DNA of 46,270 bases from Oscillospiraceae bacterium (GCA_015065445.1 SVQF01000005.1:1-46270), one strand, 5' to 3'. Shown: positions 1 through 7,499, counted from the first letter of the stretch. A program made the numbers and translations. Notes: a model not told the origin generated them from the sequence alone.

Positions 1-129
1 TTCAAGAGAACGGTAAAAACGGTCGAGTATTTCGTCGTCGTTACCCTTTATGCTTTCAAGTTCTGCAGTAAGGTCGGGGTCGCCCGTTGCCTTTTCAAGC
101 CATTCGTTATATAAAGCGTGTATGTCCAT
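1..129 (-). CDS. Phospho-sugar mutase (phosphoglucomutase type), N-terminal fragment
   Basis: Only the first 43 codons are in the window; the gene runs off the left edge. The reading frame starts MDIHALYNEWLEKA and continues with an ExIKG...DRFYRSLE pattern. This matches the conserved N-terminus of Firmicutes alpha-D-phosphohexomutases, where the next residues would be the FGTAGLRG motif lying outside the window. The family interconverts hexose 1- and 6-phosphates to supply UDP-sugars for the envelope and glycogen. The ATG at 129 has a GGAGAAAG ribosome site a few bases upstream. It is divergent from comM. The family call rests on a short segment, so the exact substrate (glucose or mannose) is open. 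Confidence 0.75.
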   Translation of the reverse strand, partial: MDIHALYNEWLEKATGDPDLTAELESIKGNDDEILDRFYRSLE

Positions 130-163
130 AAATCTTTCTCCTTCACAAATTAATTCACTTTCT

Positions 164-192
164 ATTTTAATATTATTATTGGGTGTTGTCAA
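164..192 (-). promoter_or_regulatory. Sigma-A promoter of the phospho-sugar mutase gene
   Basis: Read on the minus strand, TTGACA (192-187) and TAAAAT (169-164) are separated by 17 bases, upstream of the ATG at 129. The -35 box overlaps the -35 box of the divergent comM promoter. Confidence 0.7.
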
Positions 193-214
193 TATTTCAA
201 TTTTTTAGTATAAT
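186..214 (+). promoter_or_regulatory. Sigma-A promoter of comM
   Basis: TTGTCA (186-191), 17-base spacer, TATAAT (209-214); the start codon is at 239. The two divergent -35 hexamers occupy almost the same bases. Confidence 0.7.
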
Positions 215-238
215 AAAAAATATGAAACGGGGGATTTT

Positions 239-1762
239 ATGTTTTCTAAAATAAAGAGTACCGGGCTTTACGGTATAGAAACGTTTGACGTTACCGTTGA
301 GGCGGATATAAGTTCGGGTCTGCCGAGATTTGATGTTGTAGGTCTGCCCGACGCTGCTGTTAAAGAGAGCAGGGAGAGGGTGCGTGCGTCACTCAAAAAC
401 TGCGGATTTACTTATCCCGTTTCACGTATTACGGTCAATATCGCACCTGCCGACGTCAAAAAAGAAGGCTCGTTTTACGACCTGCCGATTTTTATATCGC
501 TGCTCAGGGCAAGCACACAGCTTACCGCAAATACAGACGACTACGCTTTTATAGGCGAACTCTCGCTTGACGGCGAAATACGCAGTGTAAACGGCGTTTT
601 GCCAATGGTAATTCAGGCTAAGGAGAGCGGCGTAGGAGCTGTGTTTATTCCTGCCGACAATGCGGACGAAGGCTCAGTTGTAAGCGGCATAGACGTGTTG
701 CCTGCCGCAAGCGTAAACGAAGTAGTTGCACATCTGACGGGCGAAAAACTTATTGAGCCTGCGTTCAGAGAAGTTGATGAAGACAGTGTTATAACCGAAA
801 TGCTTGACTTTGCCGATGTAAAAGGACAAAGCACGGCAAAGCGGGCTCTTGAAATTGCAGCTGCAGGCGGACACAACTGCATTATGATTGGGCCTCCCGG
901 AACGGGTAAATCTATGATGGCAAAGCGGCTCGGCTCAATTTTGCCCGAAATGACTTTTGAAGAGCAGATTGAAACCACAAAAATTTACTCGGTTGCAGGC
1001 GAGCTGCCAAAGGACGCCCGACTTATTGCAAGGCGTCCGTTTCGCTCGCCGCACCACACCGTTAGTGCTCAGGGACTCACGGGCGGCGGAGCGTCGCCCA
1101 AACCCGGCGAAATAAGTCTTGCACACAACGGCGTGCTGTTTATGGACGAGTTCCCCGAATTTGACCGCCGTGCAAAAGAGTCGCTCCGTCAACCGCTTGA
1201 GGACGGCGTGGTTACAATAACAAGAGTGTCGGGTACCATTACTTACCCGAGCGACATTATGCTTATTGCCGCAATGAACCCCTGCCCGTGCGGATATTCG
1301 GGTCATCCCAAAATCGAATGTACCTGCTCGGACGCTGCACGCAAAAGGTATAACGACAAACTGTCGGGTCCTATTCTTGACAGAATTGACCTTCACGTTG
1401 CGGTGGGCGTTGTCAATTACGAAATGCTGCGAAACGACAGAAAAGAGGAGAGCAGTGCAGAAGTGCGAAAGCGTGTAAACAGGGCGAGAGAAATACAGAA
1501 CGAACGCTTTAAAGGCACGGGCATAAAGTGCAACGCAAAGATGACCCCGAGGCTGATGCGACAGCACTGCACACTTACCGAAGACGCTGACGTTCTGCTC
1601 AGTGCGAGCTACGACGCACTCGGACTGTCGCCCCGTGCTCACGACAAAATTTTAAAAATTGCCCGCACAATTGCCGACCTTGAAGGAAGCGAAAAAATTG
1701 ACGCATCACACGTGGCTGAAGCAATACAATACAGAAATCTTGACAGACAATTCAGGAGGTAG
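239..1762 (+). CDS. comM: YifB/ComM family Mg-chelatase-like AAA+ ATPase
   Basis: This 507-residue protein has the full length of the YifB/ComM family. It has an N-terminal Lon-protease-S5-like fold (about 1-170), an AAA+ module and a C-terminal Mg-chelatase-type domain. Walker A GPPGTGKS is at 218-225, the Walker B aspartate is in LFMDEF near 303, and the family signatures RRPFRSPHH and NPCPCGY are present. In naturally competent bacteria ComM is a hexameric helicase that helps branch migration during integration of transformed DNA; in other bacteria its role is less clear. The gene has its own promoter, and its end carries the AGGAGG ribosome site of the next gene, so the two are cotranscribed. 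Confidence 0.93.
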   Translation: MFSKIKSTGLYGIETFDVTVEADISSGLPRFDVVGLPDAAVKESRERVRASLKNCGFTYPVSRITVNIAPADVKKEGSFYDLPIFISLLRASTQLTANTDDYAFIGELSLDGEIRSVNGVLPMVIQAKESGVGAVFIPADNADEGSVVSGIDVLPAASVNEVVAHLTGEKLIEPAFREVDEDSVITEMLDFADVKGQSTAKRALEIAAAGGHNCIMIGPPGTGKSMMAKRLGSILPEMTFEEQIETTKIYSVAGELPKDARLIARRPFRSPHHTVSAQGLTGGGASPKPGEISLAHNGVLFMDEFPEFDRRAKESLRQPLEDGVVTITRVSGTITYPSDIMLIAAMNPCPCGYSGHPKIECTCSDAARKRYNDKLSGPILDRIDLHVAVGVVNYEMLRNDRKEESSAEVRKRVNRAREIQNERFKGTGIKCNAKMTPRLMRQHCTLTEDADVLLSASYDALGLSPRAHDKILKIARTIADLEGSEKIDASHVAEAIQYRNLDRQFRR

Positions 1763-1765
1763 TAT

Positions 1766-2410
1766 ATGGAAAAATACATTGAAACCACTATGAAAAATCT
1801 CGAAAAAAACGGTATGAAGCCGTTTTACTGCGAAACAAAAGAAGAGGTTGCCGACATTGTTAAGTCACTTATTAAAAAGGGTGAGAGCATCTCTAACGGC
1901 GGCTCGGAGTCGCTTAAAGAGTGCGGCATTTTTGACATTATCAAAAACGGCGATTACGACTTTATTGACCGCACGGGACTCGAGGGCGAGGCAGTCCGTG
2001 AGGCGTACATAAAGGCGTTTGGCTGCGACACGTATTTTTGCTCGTCAAACGCTGTTACCGAGCGTGGCGAACTCTACAACGTAGACGGCAACTCAAACCG
2101 TGTTGCCTGCATTGTGTACGGTCCACGTCAGGTGATTATGGTTGTAGGTAAAAACAAAATTGTTCCCGACATCACCGCCGCAATCAAGCGAGTAAAAGAA
2201 AAAGCCGCACCGCCAAACTGCGTGCGACTCGGTCTTAACAACCCGTGTGCAAAACTCGGCTCCTGCGTTTCGCTCAGACTTGACGACCCGTATATGTGCG
2301 ACGGCTGTGCACTCGACAGCCGTATCTGTTGCAGCTACGTTGTCACTGCAAAGCAGCGTCACAAGGACAGAATAAAAGTCATCATCGTAAACGAGGATTT
2401 GGGATATTAA
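1766..2410 (+). CDS. LUD-domain protein (lactate utilization, LutC-like)
   Basis: The 214-residue protein fits the LUD (DUF162) family, with SNGGSESLKECG and TDYF-like segments, a GRQ/GPRQVIMVVGKNKI core and a C-terminal cysteine cluster (NPCAKLGSC, MCDGC, ICC at about 165-190). LutC-like proteins are linked to lactate oxidation, but single clostridial members such as this one lack neighbouring lutA/lutB and have no proven role. The C-terminal cysteines could bind metal or an Fe-S cluster; that is inference. It starts four bases after comM, with its AGGAGG site inside the comM end, so it is translated from the same message. A strong bidirectional terminator follows. Confidence 0.8.
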   Translation: MEKYIETTMKNLEKNGMKPFYCETKEEVADIVKSLIKKGESISNGGSESLKECGIFDIIKNGDYDFIDRTGLEGEAVREAYIKAFGCDTYFCSSNAVTERGELYNVDGNSNRVACIVYGPRQVIMVVGKNKIVPDITAAIKRVKEKAAPPNCVRLGLNNPCAKLGSCVSLRLDDPYMCDGCALDSRICCSYVVTAKQRHKDRIKVIIVNEDLGY

Positions 2411-2420
2411 TATTCATTAA

Positions 2421-2449
2421 AAAAGGTAGGTTCATTGAACCTACCTTTT
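2421..2449. terminator. Bidirectional rho-independent terminator
   Basis: A nearly perfect 14-bp inverted repeat (AAAAGGTAGGTTCA / TGAACCTACCTTTT) lies between the converging LUD and cysK genes, with A-rich and T-rich flanks on both strands. Confidence 0.88.
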
Positions 2450-2465
2450 GTCTTATTCTTTTGTC

Positions 2466-3398
2466 TTATTCGGTAAAGAGAGGGGTGGAGTAGTATCTGT
2501 CGCCGCTGTCGGGAAGAAGTGCTACAATCGTTTTGCCCTTGTTTTCGGGCTCTTTTGCAAGTTCAATTGCACTGTAAAGTGCGGCACCCGATGAAATACC
2601 TACCGAAATGCCTTCCTTCTGTGCAAGAAGTTTTGCGGTTGCGAAAGCGTCGTCGTTTGCAACCTTTATAACGCTGTCGTAAACGCTTGTGTTAAGCACG
2701 TCGGGAACAAAGCCTGCACCGATACCCTGAATTTTGTGCGGACCTGCCTTGCCCTCTGAAAGTACCGGCGAACTCTCGGGCTCAACTGCTACAACCTGAA
2801 CGGACGGTTTCTGCTCCTTGAGGTATTCGCCCGTGCCTGTAACCGTTCCGCCTGTGCCTACGCCTGCAACAAAAATGTCAACTTCGCCGTCGGTGTCGCT
2901 GAAAATTTCGGGACCTGTAGTAGCCTTGTGGATTGCGGGGTTTGCAGGGTTTACAAACTGACCCGGGATAAAGCTGTCGGGAATTTCCTGTGCGAGTTCC
3001 TCTGCCTTGGCGATTGCACCTTTCATACCGTTTGCACCGGGTGTGAGTACAAGTTCCGCACCGTATGCTTTAAGAATATTTCTGCGTTCAACGCTCATTG
3101 TGTCGGGCATTGTAAGAATAATGCGGTAGCCCTTAGCCGCAGCGATAGCGGCAAGACCAATACCCGTGTTGCCCGACGTAGGTTCAATGATAACCGAGCC
3201 TTCCTTGAGCTTGCCCTTCTGCTCAGCGTCCTCAATCATTGCTTTTGCAATTCTGTCTTTAACGCTTCCTGCGGGGTTGAAGTATTCGAGTTTTACCAGA
3301 ACGGTAGCCTCAAGACCGAGTTCTTTTTCTACGTTCACAACCTCTACAAGAGGTGTGTTACCGATTAAACCGAGTGTTCCTTTATATACTTTTGACAT
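2466..3398 (-). CDS. cysK: Cysteine synthase A (O-acetylserine sulfhydrylase)
   Basis: This 310-residue PLP enzyme makes cysteine from O-acetylserine and sulfide. The PLP lysine is K47 in NPAGSVKDR, the substrate loop TSGNTG is at 74-79, and the C-terminal [12 protein letters not shown] motif is intact, all standard for CysK. The ATG has an AGGAGG site 8 bases upstream. It follows metY by 15 bases and shares its promoter and leader, so both sulfide-fixing enzymes should be regulated together, probably by cysteine availability through the divergent Rrf2 regulator. Length and motifs are normal. Confidence 0.96.
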   Translation of the reverse strand: MSKVYKGTLGLIGNTPLVEVVNVEKELGLEATVLVKLEYFNPAGSVKDRIAKAMIEDAEQKGKLKEGSVIIEPTSGNTGIGLAAIAAAKGYRIILTMPDTMSVERRNILKAYGAELVLTPGANGMKGAIAKAEELAQEIPDSFIPGQFVNPANPAIHKATTGPEIFSDTDGEVDIFVAGVGTGGTVTGTGEYLKEQKPSVQVVAVEPESSPVLSEGKAGPHKIQGIGAGFVPDVLNTSVYDSVIKVANDDAFATAKLLAQKEGISVGISSGAALYSAIELAKEPENKGKTIVALLPDSGDRYYSTPLFTE

Positions 3399-3413
3399 AG
3401 TTAATTCCTCCTG

Positions 3414-4691
3414 TTATATAGCGGCAAAGCCGTTTTCCAAATCTGCAATAATATCGTCAATATGCTCTGTGCCGATGGACAGGCGTATTGTGTTTTCAAA
3501 TATGCCCTGCTCGGCGAGTTCGTCTGCCGAAAGCTGGGAGTGTGTGGTCGAAGCGGGGTGGATTACAAGACTCTTCACGTCCGCAACATTTGCAAGAAGT
3601 GAGAAAATCTTCAGGTTGTCAATAAACTTCCACGCTTCTTCTCTGCCGCCCTTAATCTCAAACGTAAAGATTGAAGCACCGCCGTTTTTGAAATACTTGT
3701 TGTAAAGTTCGTGGTCGGGATGGTCGGGGAGCGACGGGTGGTTGACCTTTTCAACAAGCGGATGGTTTGCAAGGTACTCAACAACCTTCTTTGTGTTTTC
3801 GGCGTGGCGTTCAAGTCTGAGCGAAAGCGTTTCTACACCCTGCAAAAGCAGGAAGGCATTGAACGGCGAGATTGCCGCACCCGTGTCACGCAGCAGGATT
3901 GCCCTGATGTATGTAACAAACGCCGCAGGACCTACCGCATCGTAAAACGATACGCCGTGATAACTCGGGTTTGCGTCTGCAATCTGCGGAAATTTTCCGC
4001 CTGCAGCCCAGTTGAACTTGCCGCTCTCAACGATTACGCCGCCAAGCGTTGTTCCGTGACCGCCTATGAATTTTGTTGCCGAGTGAACAACAATGTCTGC
4101 ACCGTGCTCTATCGGACGGATAAGGTACGGAGTACCGAAAGTGTTGTCAACAACAAGCGGTAAGCCGTGCTTGTGAGCGATTTCGCTTATTGCGTCAATG
4201 TCGGGAATATCGCTGTTAGGGTTACCGAGCGTTTCAAGATAAATCGCTCTTGTGTTGTTCTGAATAGCACCCTCAAGTTCTGCAAGATTGTGAGCGTCAA
4301 CAAATGTTGTGCTTATTCCGTACTGCGGCAGAGTGTGCGAAAGCAGGTTGTAACTGCCGCCGTAGATGGTTTTTTGAGCAACAATGTGGCCGCCGTTTGC
4401 AGCAAGAGCCTCTATTGTATAAGTTATTGCAGCGGCACCCGATGCGAGTGCGAGTGCTGCACTGCCGCCTTCAAGAGCGGCTATTCTTTTTTCAAGAACA
4501 TCCTGTGTCGAGTTTGTAAGTCTGCCGTAAATGTTGCCGGGGTCTGCAAGACCAAAGCGGTCGGCAGCGTGCTGTGAATTGTGAAATACATAAGATGTTG
4601 TCTGATAAATAGGTACGGCACGTGAGTCCGTAGCGGGGTCAGCCTGTTCCTGACCTATGTGAAGCTGTAATGTTTCAAATTTATAACTCAT
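3414..4691 (-). CDS. metY: O-acetylhomoserine sulfhydrylase (aminocarboxypropyltransferase)
   Basis: The 425-residue protein belongs to the Cys/Met-metabolism PLP family. It has the MetY-type N-terminus (FETLQLHIGQ, followed by DSRAVPIYQTTSYVF) and the PLP lysine at 207 in HSATKFIGGHG, plus the extra length typical of O-acetylhomoserine sulfhydrylases compared with about 390 residues for cystathionine enzymes. It makes homocysteine directly from sulfide. An AAAGGAG site lies before the ATG. It is the first large gene of the metY-cysK operon, preceded by a leader of about 140 bases that encodes a short Cys/Met-rich peptide and begins at a promoter overlapped by an Rrf2-type palindrome. Confidence 0.93.
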   Translation of the reverse strand: MSYKFETLQLHIGQEQADPATDSRAVPIYQTTSYVFHNSQHAADRFGLADPGNIYGRLTNSTQDVLEKRIAALEGGSAALALASGAAAITYTIEALAANGGHIVAQKTIYGGSYNLLSHTLPQYGISTTFVDAHNLAELEGAIQNNTRAIYLETLGNPNSDIPDIDAISEIAHKHGLPLVVDNTFGTPYLIRPIEHGADIVVHSATKFIGGHGTTLGGVIVESGKFNWAAGGKFPQIADANPSYHGVSFYDAVGPAAFVTYIRAILLRDTGAAISPFNAFLLLQGVETLSLRLERHAENTKKVVEYLANHPLVEKVNHPSLPDHPDHELYNKYFKNGGASIFTFEIKGGREEAWKFIDNLKIFSLLANVADVKSLVIHPASTTHSQLSADELAEQGIFENTIRLSIGTEHIDDIIADLENGFAAI

Positions 4692-4725
4692 TATACTATA
4701 TCTCCTTTAAAATGTAAATGTGAAT

Positions 4726-4809
4726 TTATGTGTTTTGTAAACTGCAACATCGCATTGTCATACACATTCGCATTTCAAACAGAGCCGCAAAAATAGGTGT
4801 GTTTTTCAA
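4726..4809 (-). CDS. Candidate Cys/Met-rich leader peptide of metY-cysK
   Basis: A 27-codon frame (TTG start at 4809; in-frame ATGs at 4815 and 4818 are too close to the ribosome site) ends at TAA 4728-4726, 34 bases before metY. An AAAAGGAG site (4826-4819) gives 9-base spacing to the TTG. The peptide contains the segment MRMCMTMRCC, that is four Met and three Cys within ten residues, beside enzymes that make Cys and Met precursors. Ribosome stalling at these codons when Cys-tRNA is short would be a natural attenuation or coupling signal. No clear terminator hairpin is visible between it and metY, so the mechanism (translational coupling, Rho, or none) is unknown. Confidence 0.6.
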   Translation of the reverse strand: MKNTPIFAALFEMRMCMTMRCCSLQNT

Positions 4810-4837
4810 CGACATCATCTCCTTTTGTGTTGCGTTC

Positions 4838-4866
4838 ATTATAACTCCATTTACCTACCGTGTCAA
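4838..4866 (-). promoter_or_regulatory. Promoter of the leader peptide-metY-cysK operon
   Basis: On the minus strand TTGACA (4866-4861) and TATAAT (4843-4838) are spaced by 17 bases, a consensus sigma-A promoter. Transcription should begin near 4831, just before the leader ribosome site. The -35 box sits inside the first TTACCTA palindrome. Confidence 0.85.
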
Positions 4867-4873
4867 TAGGTAA
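4851..4873. promoter_or_regulatory. Rrf2-type operator 1 (TTACCTA-N9-TAGGTAA)
   Basis: A perfect 7-bp inverted repeat with a 9-base spacer covers the -35 box of the metY promoter, a position that would block RNA polymerase when occupied. The same half-sites recur at the Rrf2 gene promoter, so the divergent Rrf2 protein is the obvious candidate ligand (inference). Confidence 0.65.
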
Positions 4874-4886
4874 TTGAAAATTTGTA

Positions 4887-4916
4887 TTGATTTACCTATT
4901 AACCCTGTGGTATAAT
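4887..4916 (+). promoter_or_regulatory. Promoter of the Rrf2 regulator
   Basis: TTGATT (4887-4892) and TATAAT (4911-4916) with an 18-base spacer; predicted start near 4923, 23 bases before the ATG. Confidence 0.75.
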
Positions 4917-4923
4917 AGGTAAA
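4891..4923. promoter_or_regulatory. Rrf2-type operator 2 (TTTACCTATT-N13-AATAGGTAAA)
   Basis: A perfect 10-bp inverted repeat spans the spacer, -10 box and start point of the Rrf2 promoter. It repeats the TTACCTA half-site of operator 1 with wider spacing and suggests autoregulation. Confidence 0.65.
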
Positions 4924-4945
4924 AATTGTAAAAGGAGCATAAAAA

Positions 4946-5341
4946 ATGATATCAACAAAGGGAAGATACGCCTTAAGACTTATGATAGACATAGCACAAA
5001 ACGACAGCGGAAGTTACATTCCGCTAAAAGATATTGCCGAAAGGCAGCAGATTTCAAAAAAGTATCTCGAGATAATAGTAAAGGACCTTGTAAATGCAAA
5101 ACTGCTTAAAGGTGTAAGCGGCAAGGGCGGAGGATACAAACTTGCCAAAAAGCCCGAAGAGTACACTGTTGCCGAAATACTCGAGGTGTCCGAAGGTTCG
5201 CTTGCGGTTGTTGCCTGCCTTGAAGAAGGAGCAGAAACCTGCCCCCGTGCAGAAATCTGTAATACCCTGCCTATGTGGACGGAGTACAACAAAATGATAA
5301 GCGACTTCTTCACGTCAAAAAAACTCAGCGATTTGCTATAA
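4946..5341 (+). CDS. Rrf2-family transcriptional regulator (CymR/IscR-like)
   Basis: The 131-residue protein is a typical Rrf2 winged-helix regulator: MISTKGRYALRLM start, recognition region with ISKKYLE, and wing GVSGKGGGYKL (about 56-66). Three cysteines (C91, C99, C105, in ACLEEGAETCPRAEIC) lie where IscR-type members bind an Fe-S cluster, though the first spacing is longer than in IscR. CymR of Bacillus, which represses cysteine genes with CysK as partner, is the functional parallel suggested by the divergent metY-cysK operon. Whether it senses Fe-S status, O-acetylserine/CysK or both cannot be told from sequence. Ribosome site AAAGGAG precedes the ATG. Confidence 0.9.
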   Translation: MISTKGRYALRLMIDIAQNDSGSYIPLKDIAERQQISKKYLEIIVKDLVNAKLLKGVSGKGGGYKLAKKPEEYTVAEILEVSEGSLAVVACLEEGAETCPRAEICNTLPMWTEYNKMISDFFTSKKLSDLL

Positions 5342-5343
5342 AA

Positions 5344-5370
5344 AAAGAACCGTGAAAATCACGGTTCTTT
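5344..5370. terminator. Bidirectional rho-independent terminator
   Basis: AAAGAACCGTGA / TCACGGTTCTTT arms of 12 bp with an AAA loop, between the converging Rrf2 and aldehyde dehydrogenase genes; T-runs flank it on either strand. Confidence 0.9.
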
Positions 5371-5399
5371 TATATTTACTTTCTTGGCACTTCGAATTT

Positions 5400-6905
5400 T
5401 TACAGAAGTCCGTCCCAGGTGTCAACCTCTTTAGCCTTCATTTCTTCCTCGTCAAACCAGTGCTGTGTTACCGACTTGCTCTCGGTGAAGAATCTGTAAG
5501 CGTCCTTGCCGAGGCAGTGGAGGTCGCCGAAGAATGACTGCTTGTGACCGCTGAAAGGTACAAAGCCAACAGGTACAGGAATACCAACGTTGATACCAAC
5601 CTGACCGCCGTCTGTGTATCTTGCAAACTGGCGTGCATAGTAACCGCTCTGGGTGTAGATAACCGAGCCGTTTGCGTACGGGTTAGCGTTCATAAGTGCA
5701 AGACCTTCGTCAAAGTTCTTAACTCTCTTGATGCAAAGAACAGGACCGAATACTTCCTCGTCGCCGATTGTCATATCGGGCGTAACGTGGTCGAATACAG
5801 TAGGACCTACAAAGTAGCCGTTTTCGTAACCTGCAGGTACTTCAGGGTTTCTGCCGTCAACAACAAGTTCTGCACCTTCTCTGATACCCTTTTCAATATC
5901 AGCAAGTACTTCCTTGTAGTGCTTTTCGTATGTGATAGGACCGAGTCTTGTGCTCTTATCCCATGCAGGACCGCAGTTAACCGACTTAATCTGCTTTTTG
6001 AGTTCGGCAACAAACTTGTCTGCGATGCTCTCCTGAACAACGCATGCAGCAAGTGCCATACATCTCTGACCGCCGCAGCCGAATGCAGAGTTGATAACGC
6101 CTGCAACAGTTCTTTCAAGTGCACAGTCCTCAAGTACAAGAGCGTGGTTCTTTGCCTGGCAGAGTGCCTGACATCTTTTGCCGTTTGCAGCAGCCTTTTC
6201 ATAAATCTTAAGACCTACCGGTGTTGAGCCAACAAAGGTAATGCCCTTTACTGCAGGATGCTCAAGGATTGTGTTAATCTCATTTCTTGAGCAGGTAACG
6301 ATGTTGATAACGCCGTCAGGAATACCTGCCTCTTTATAAAGTTCGCCGATTCTCATAGCAGTTCTCGGAGTGAGAGATGCAGCTTTAAGCACCATTGTGT
6401 TACCGCAGGCAACACAAACAGGAGCCATCCAGCCAAACGGAATCATAGCGGGGAAGTTTACGGGTACAATACCTGCGAATACGCCCATAGCCTCACGGTA
6501 TTTAACTGTATCAAAGCCTGTTGATGCGTCCATAAGGCTTTCGCCCATCATAAGCGAAGGAGCCTGAGTTGCAAGTTCAGTACCTTCCTGAGCCTTACCA
6601 ACGTCGCCTGCAGCCTCTGCCCAGGTCTTGCCGTTTTCTTCGCAAACAAGCATTGTAAGTTCATCCATATGCTCAATAAGGAGCTCTCTTACCTTATAGA
6701 GAATCTGTGCTCTTTTTCTTGCAGGTGTGTTTCTCCAGGCAGGATAAGCCTTGTCTGCAGCCTCAATAGCCTCAAGAACTTCGTCGTTTGTACAGCACGG
6801 AGCCTGACCTGTAACCTCACCGGTTGAAGGATTGTGAAGGTCGTACCAAACGTCTGTCTTGGATTCTCTGAACTCACCGTTTACAAAATACTTGAGTTTT
6901 TCCAT
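5400..6905 (-). CDS. mmsA: Methylmalonate-semialdehyde dehydrogenase (CoA-acylating) family
   Basis: The 501-residue enzyme belongs to the ALDH superfamily. The MmsA branch is shown by PVNFPAMIPFGW and by the C-terminal PFSGHKQSFFGDLHCLGKDA and FFTESKSVTQHWF patterns. The catalytic cysteine is C282 in GCGGQRCMA. MmsA enzymes oxidise malonate- or methylmalonate-semialdehyde to acetyl- or propionyl-CoA with NAD. Usual partners (iol or valine genes) are absent here, and the gene stands alone with its own promoter and terminator, so its true aldehyde substrate is uncertain. The usual family segment AFGAAGQRCMA reads AFGCGGQRCMA here, giving one extra cysteine next to the active site. Confidence 0.88.
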   Translation of the reverse strand: MEKLKYFVNGEFRESKTDVWYDLHNPSTGEVTGQAPCCTNDEVLEAIEAADKAYPAWRNTPARKRAQILYKVRELLIEHMDELTMLVCEENGKTWAEAAGDVGKAQEGTELATQAPSLMMGESLMDASTGFDTVKYREAMGVFAGIVPVNFPAMIPFGWMAPVCVACGNTMVLKAASLTPRTAMRIGELYKEAGIPDGVINIVTCSRNEINTILEHPAVKGITFVGSTPVGLKIYEKAAANGKRCQALCQAKNHALVLEDCALERTVAGVINSAFGCGGQRCMALAACVVQESIADKFVAELKKQIKSVNCGPAWDKSTRLGPITYEKHYKEVLADIEKGIREGAELVVDGRNPEVPAGYENGYFVGPTVFDHVTPDMTIGDEEVFGPVLCIKRVKNFDEGLALMNANPYANGSVIYTQSGYYARQFARYTDGGQVGINVGIPVPVGFVPFSGHKQSFFGDLHCLGKDAYRFFTESKSVTQHWFDEEEMKAKEVDTWDGLL

Positions 6906-6953
6906 AATAAAATCCTATGCCTTTCTTAAAAGTGTTTAATTTTTTTCGCATAT

Positions 6954-6982
6954 ATTTTAACATTATATGTACTTGATTTCAA
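6954..6982 (-). promoter_or_regulatory. Promoter of the MmsA-type gene
   Basis: Minus-strand TTGAAA (6982-6977), 17-base spacer, TAAAAT (6959-6954), about 50 bases before the ATG at 6905. Confidence 0.65.
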
Positions 6983-7058
6983 CAATTATTTTTTCAAATG
7001 CGGATTTTTGCACTAATTCACAAATAACGCCCAAATGCACGCTGCCAATTCTTGCGTG

Positions 7059-7087
7059 TTGACGGAATTTATACCCCGTGCTATAAT
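7059..7087 (+). promoter_or_regulatory. Promoter of the CxxC lipoprotein gene
   Basis: TTGACG (7059-7064), 17-base spacer, TATAAT (7082-7087); start point near 7094, directly before the AGGAGGGG ribosome site. Confidence 0.8.
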
Positions 7088-7113
7088 TACAGGCAGGAAG
7101 AGGAGGGGAAAAG

Positions 7114-7461
7114 GTGAAAAAATCATTAGTCTTTTTGCTTGCCGTTTTACTTGTTGCAACAGCATTTTCGGGCTGCAGCAGAGTCAAAGTGTATCCAATG
7201 GGCAAGGCGGCGGAAGTAAAAGAATTCAGATTCAGCGACGAAGAAAATAAGTGCGATTACTGTGAAAAATCGCCTGTCTGTGTTTTTCATAACCCCAACG
7301 ACCCCGAGGGCAAAAACAATGCATACATCTGCGAAGACTGTGCATCAAAGTGTGCCTTCTGCGGCAAAACTCCAAAGTACTATTATCAGAACGGAACGTC
7401 AGCCGTAATCTTTGTGTGCGAAGAATGTTACAACGACGCAGTTAAAAACGAACTGCTTTAG
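7114..7461 (+). CDS. Small secreted lipoprotein with four CxxC motifs
   Basis: The GTG at 7114 is preceded by AGGAGGGG and is the only start that gives an intact signal peptide. The 115-residue product starts MKKSLVFLLAVLLVATAFSGC, a lipoprotein signal with lipidated Cys near position 20. The mature part holds four CxxC pairs (CDYC, CEDC, CAFC, CEEC), the pattern of two zinc-ribbon or knuckle units, separated by a loop with NPNDPEGKNNAYIC. Zinc ribbons on the outer face of the membrane are unusual; the cysteines could instead form disulfides or bind another metal. I do not recognise a named family. It is monocistronic, with its own promoter and terminator. Confidence 0.85.
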   Translation: MKKSLVFLLAVLLVATAFSGCSRVKVYPMGKAAEVKEFRFSDEENKCDYCEKSPVCVFHNPNDPEGKNNAYICEDCASKCAFCGKTPKYYYQNGTSAVIFVCEECYNDAVKNELL

Positions 7462-7467
7462 ACTGTA

Positions 7468-7498
7468 AAAAAGGGACTGTAAAAAACAGTCCCTTTTT
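7468..7498. terminator. Bidirectional rho-independent terminator
   Basis: AAAAAGGGACTGT / ACAGTCCCTTTTT arms (13 bp) with a five-A loop, between the converging lipoprotein and trmB genes. Confidence 0.9.
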
Positions 7499-7499
7499 C

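Noticed and set aside
935-1642. Long minus-strand frame inside comM
   Set aside because: Composition artefact opposite a well-supported gene; no ribosome site, low-complexity residues and no recognisable domain.
4691-4726. Transcription terminator between the Cys leader peptide and metY
   Set aside because: Only weak partial complementarity is present and no GC stem with T-run, so classic attenuation is not supported.
7058-7090. Riboswitch upstream of the CxxC lipoprotein
   Set aside because: The predicted start point leaves only about 20 bases of leader, too short for an aptamer.
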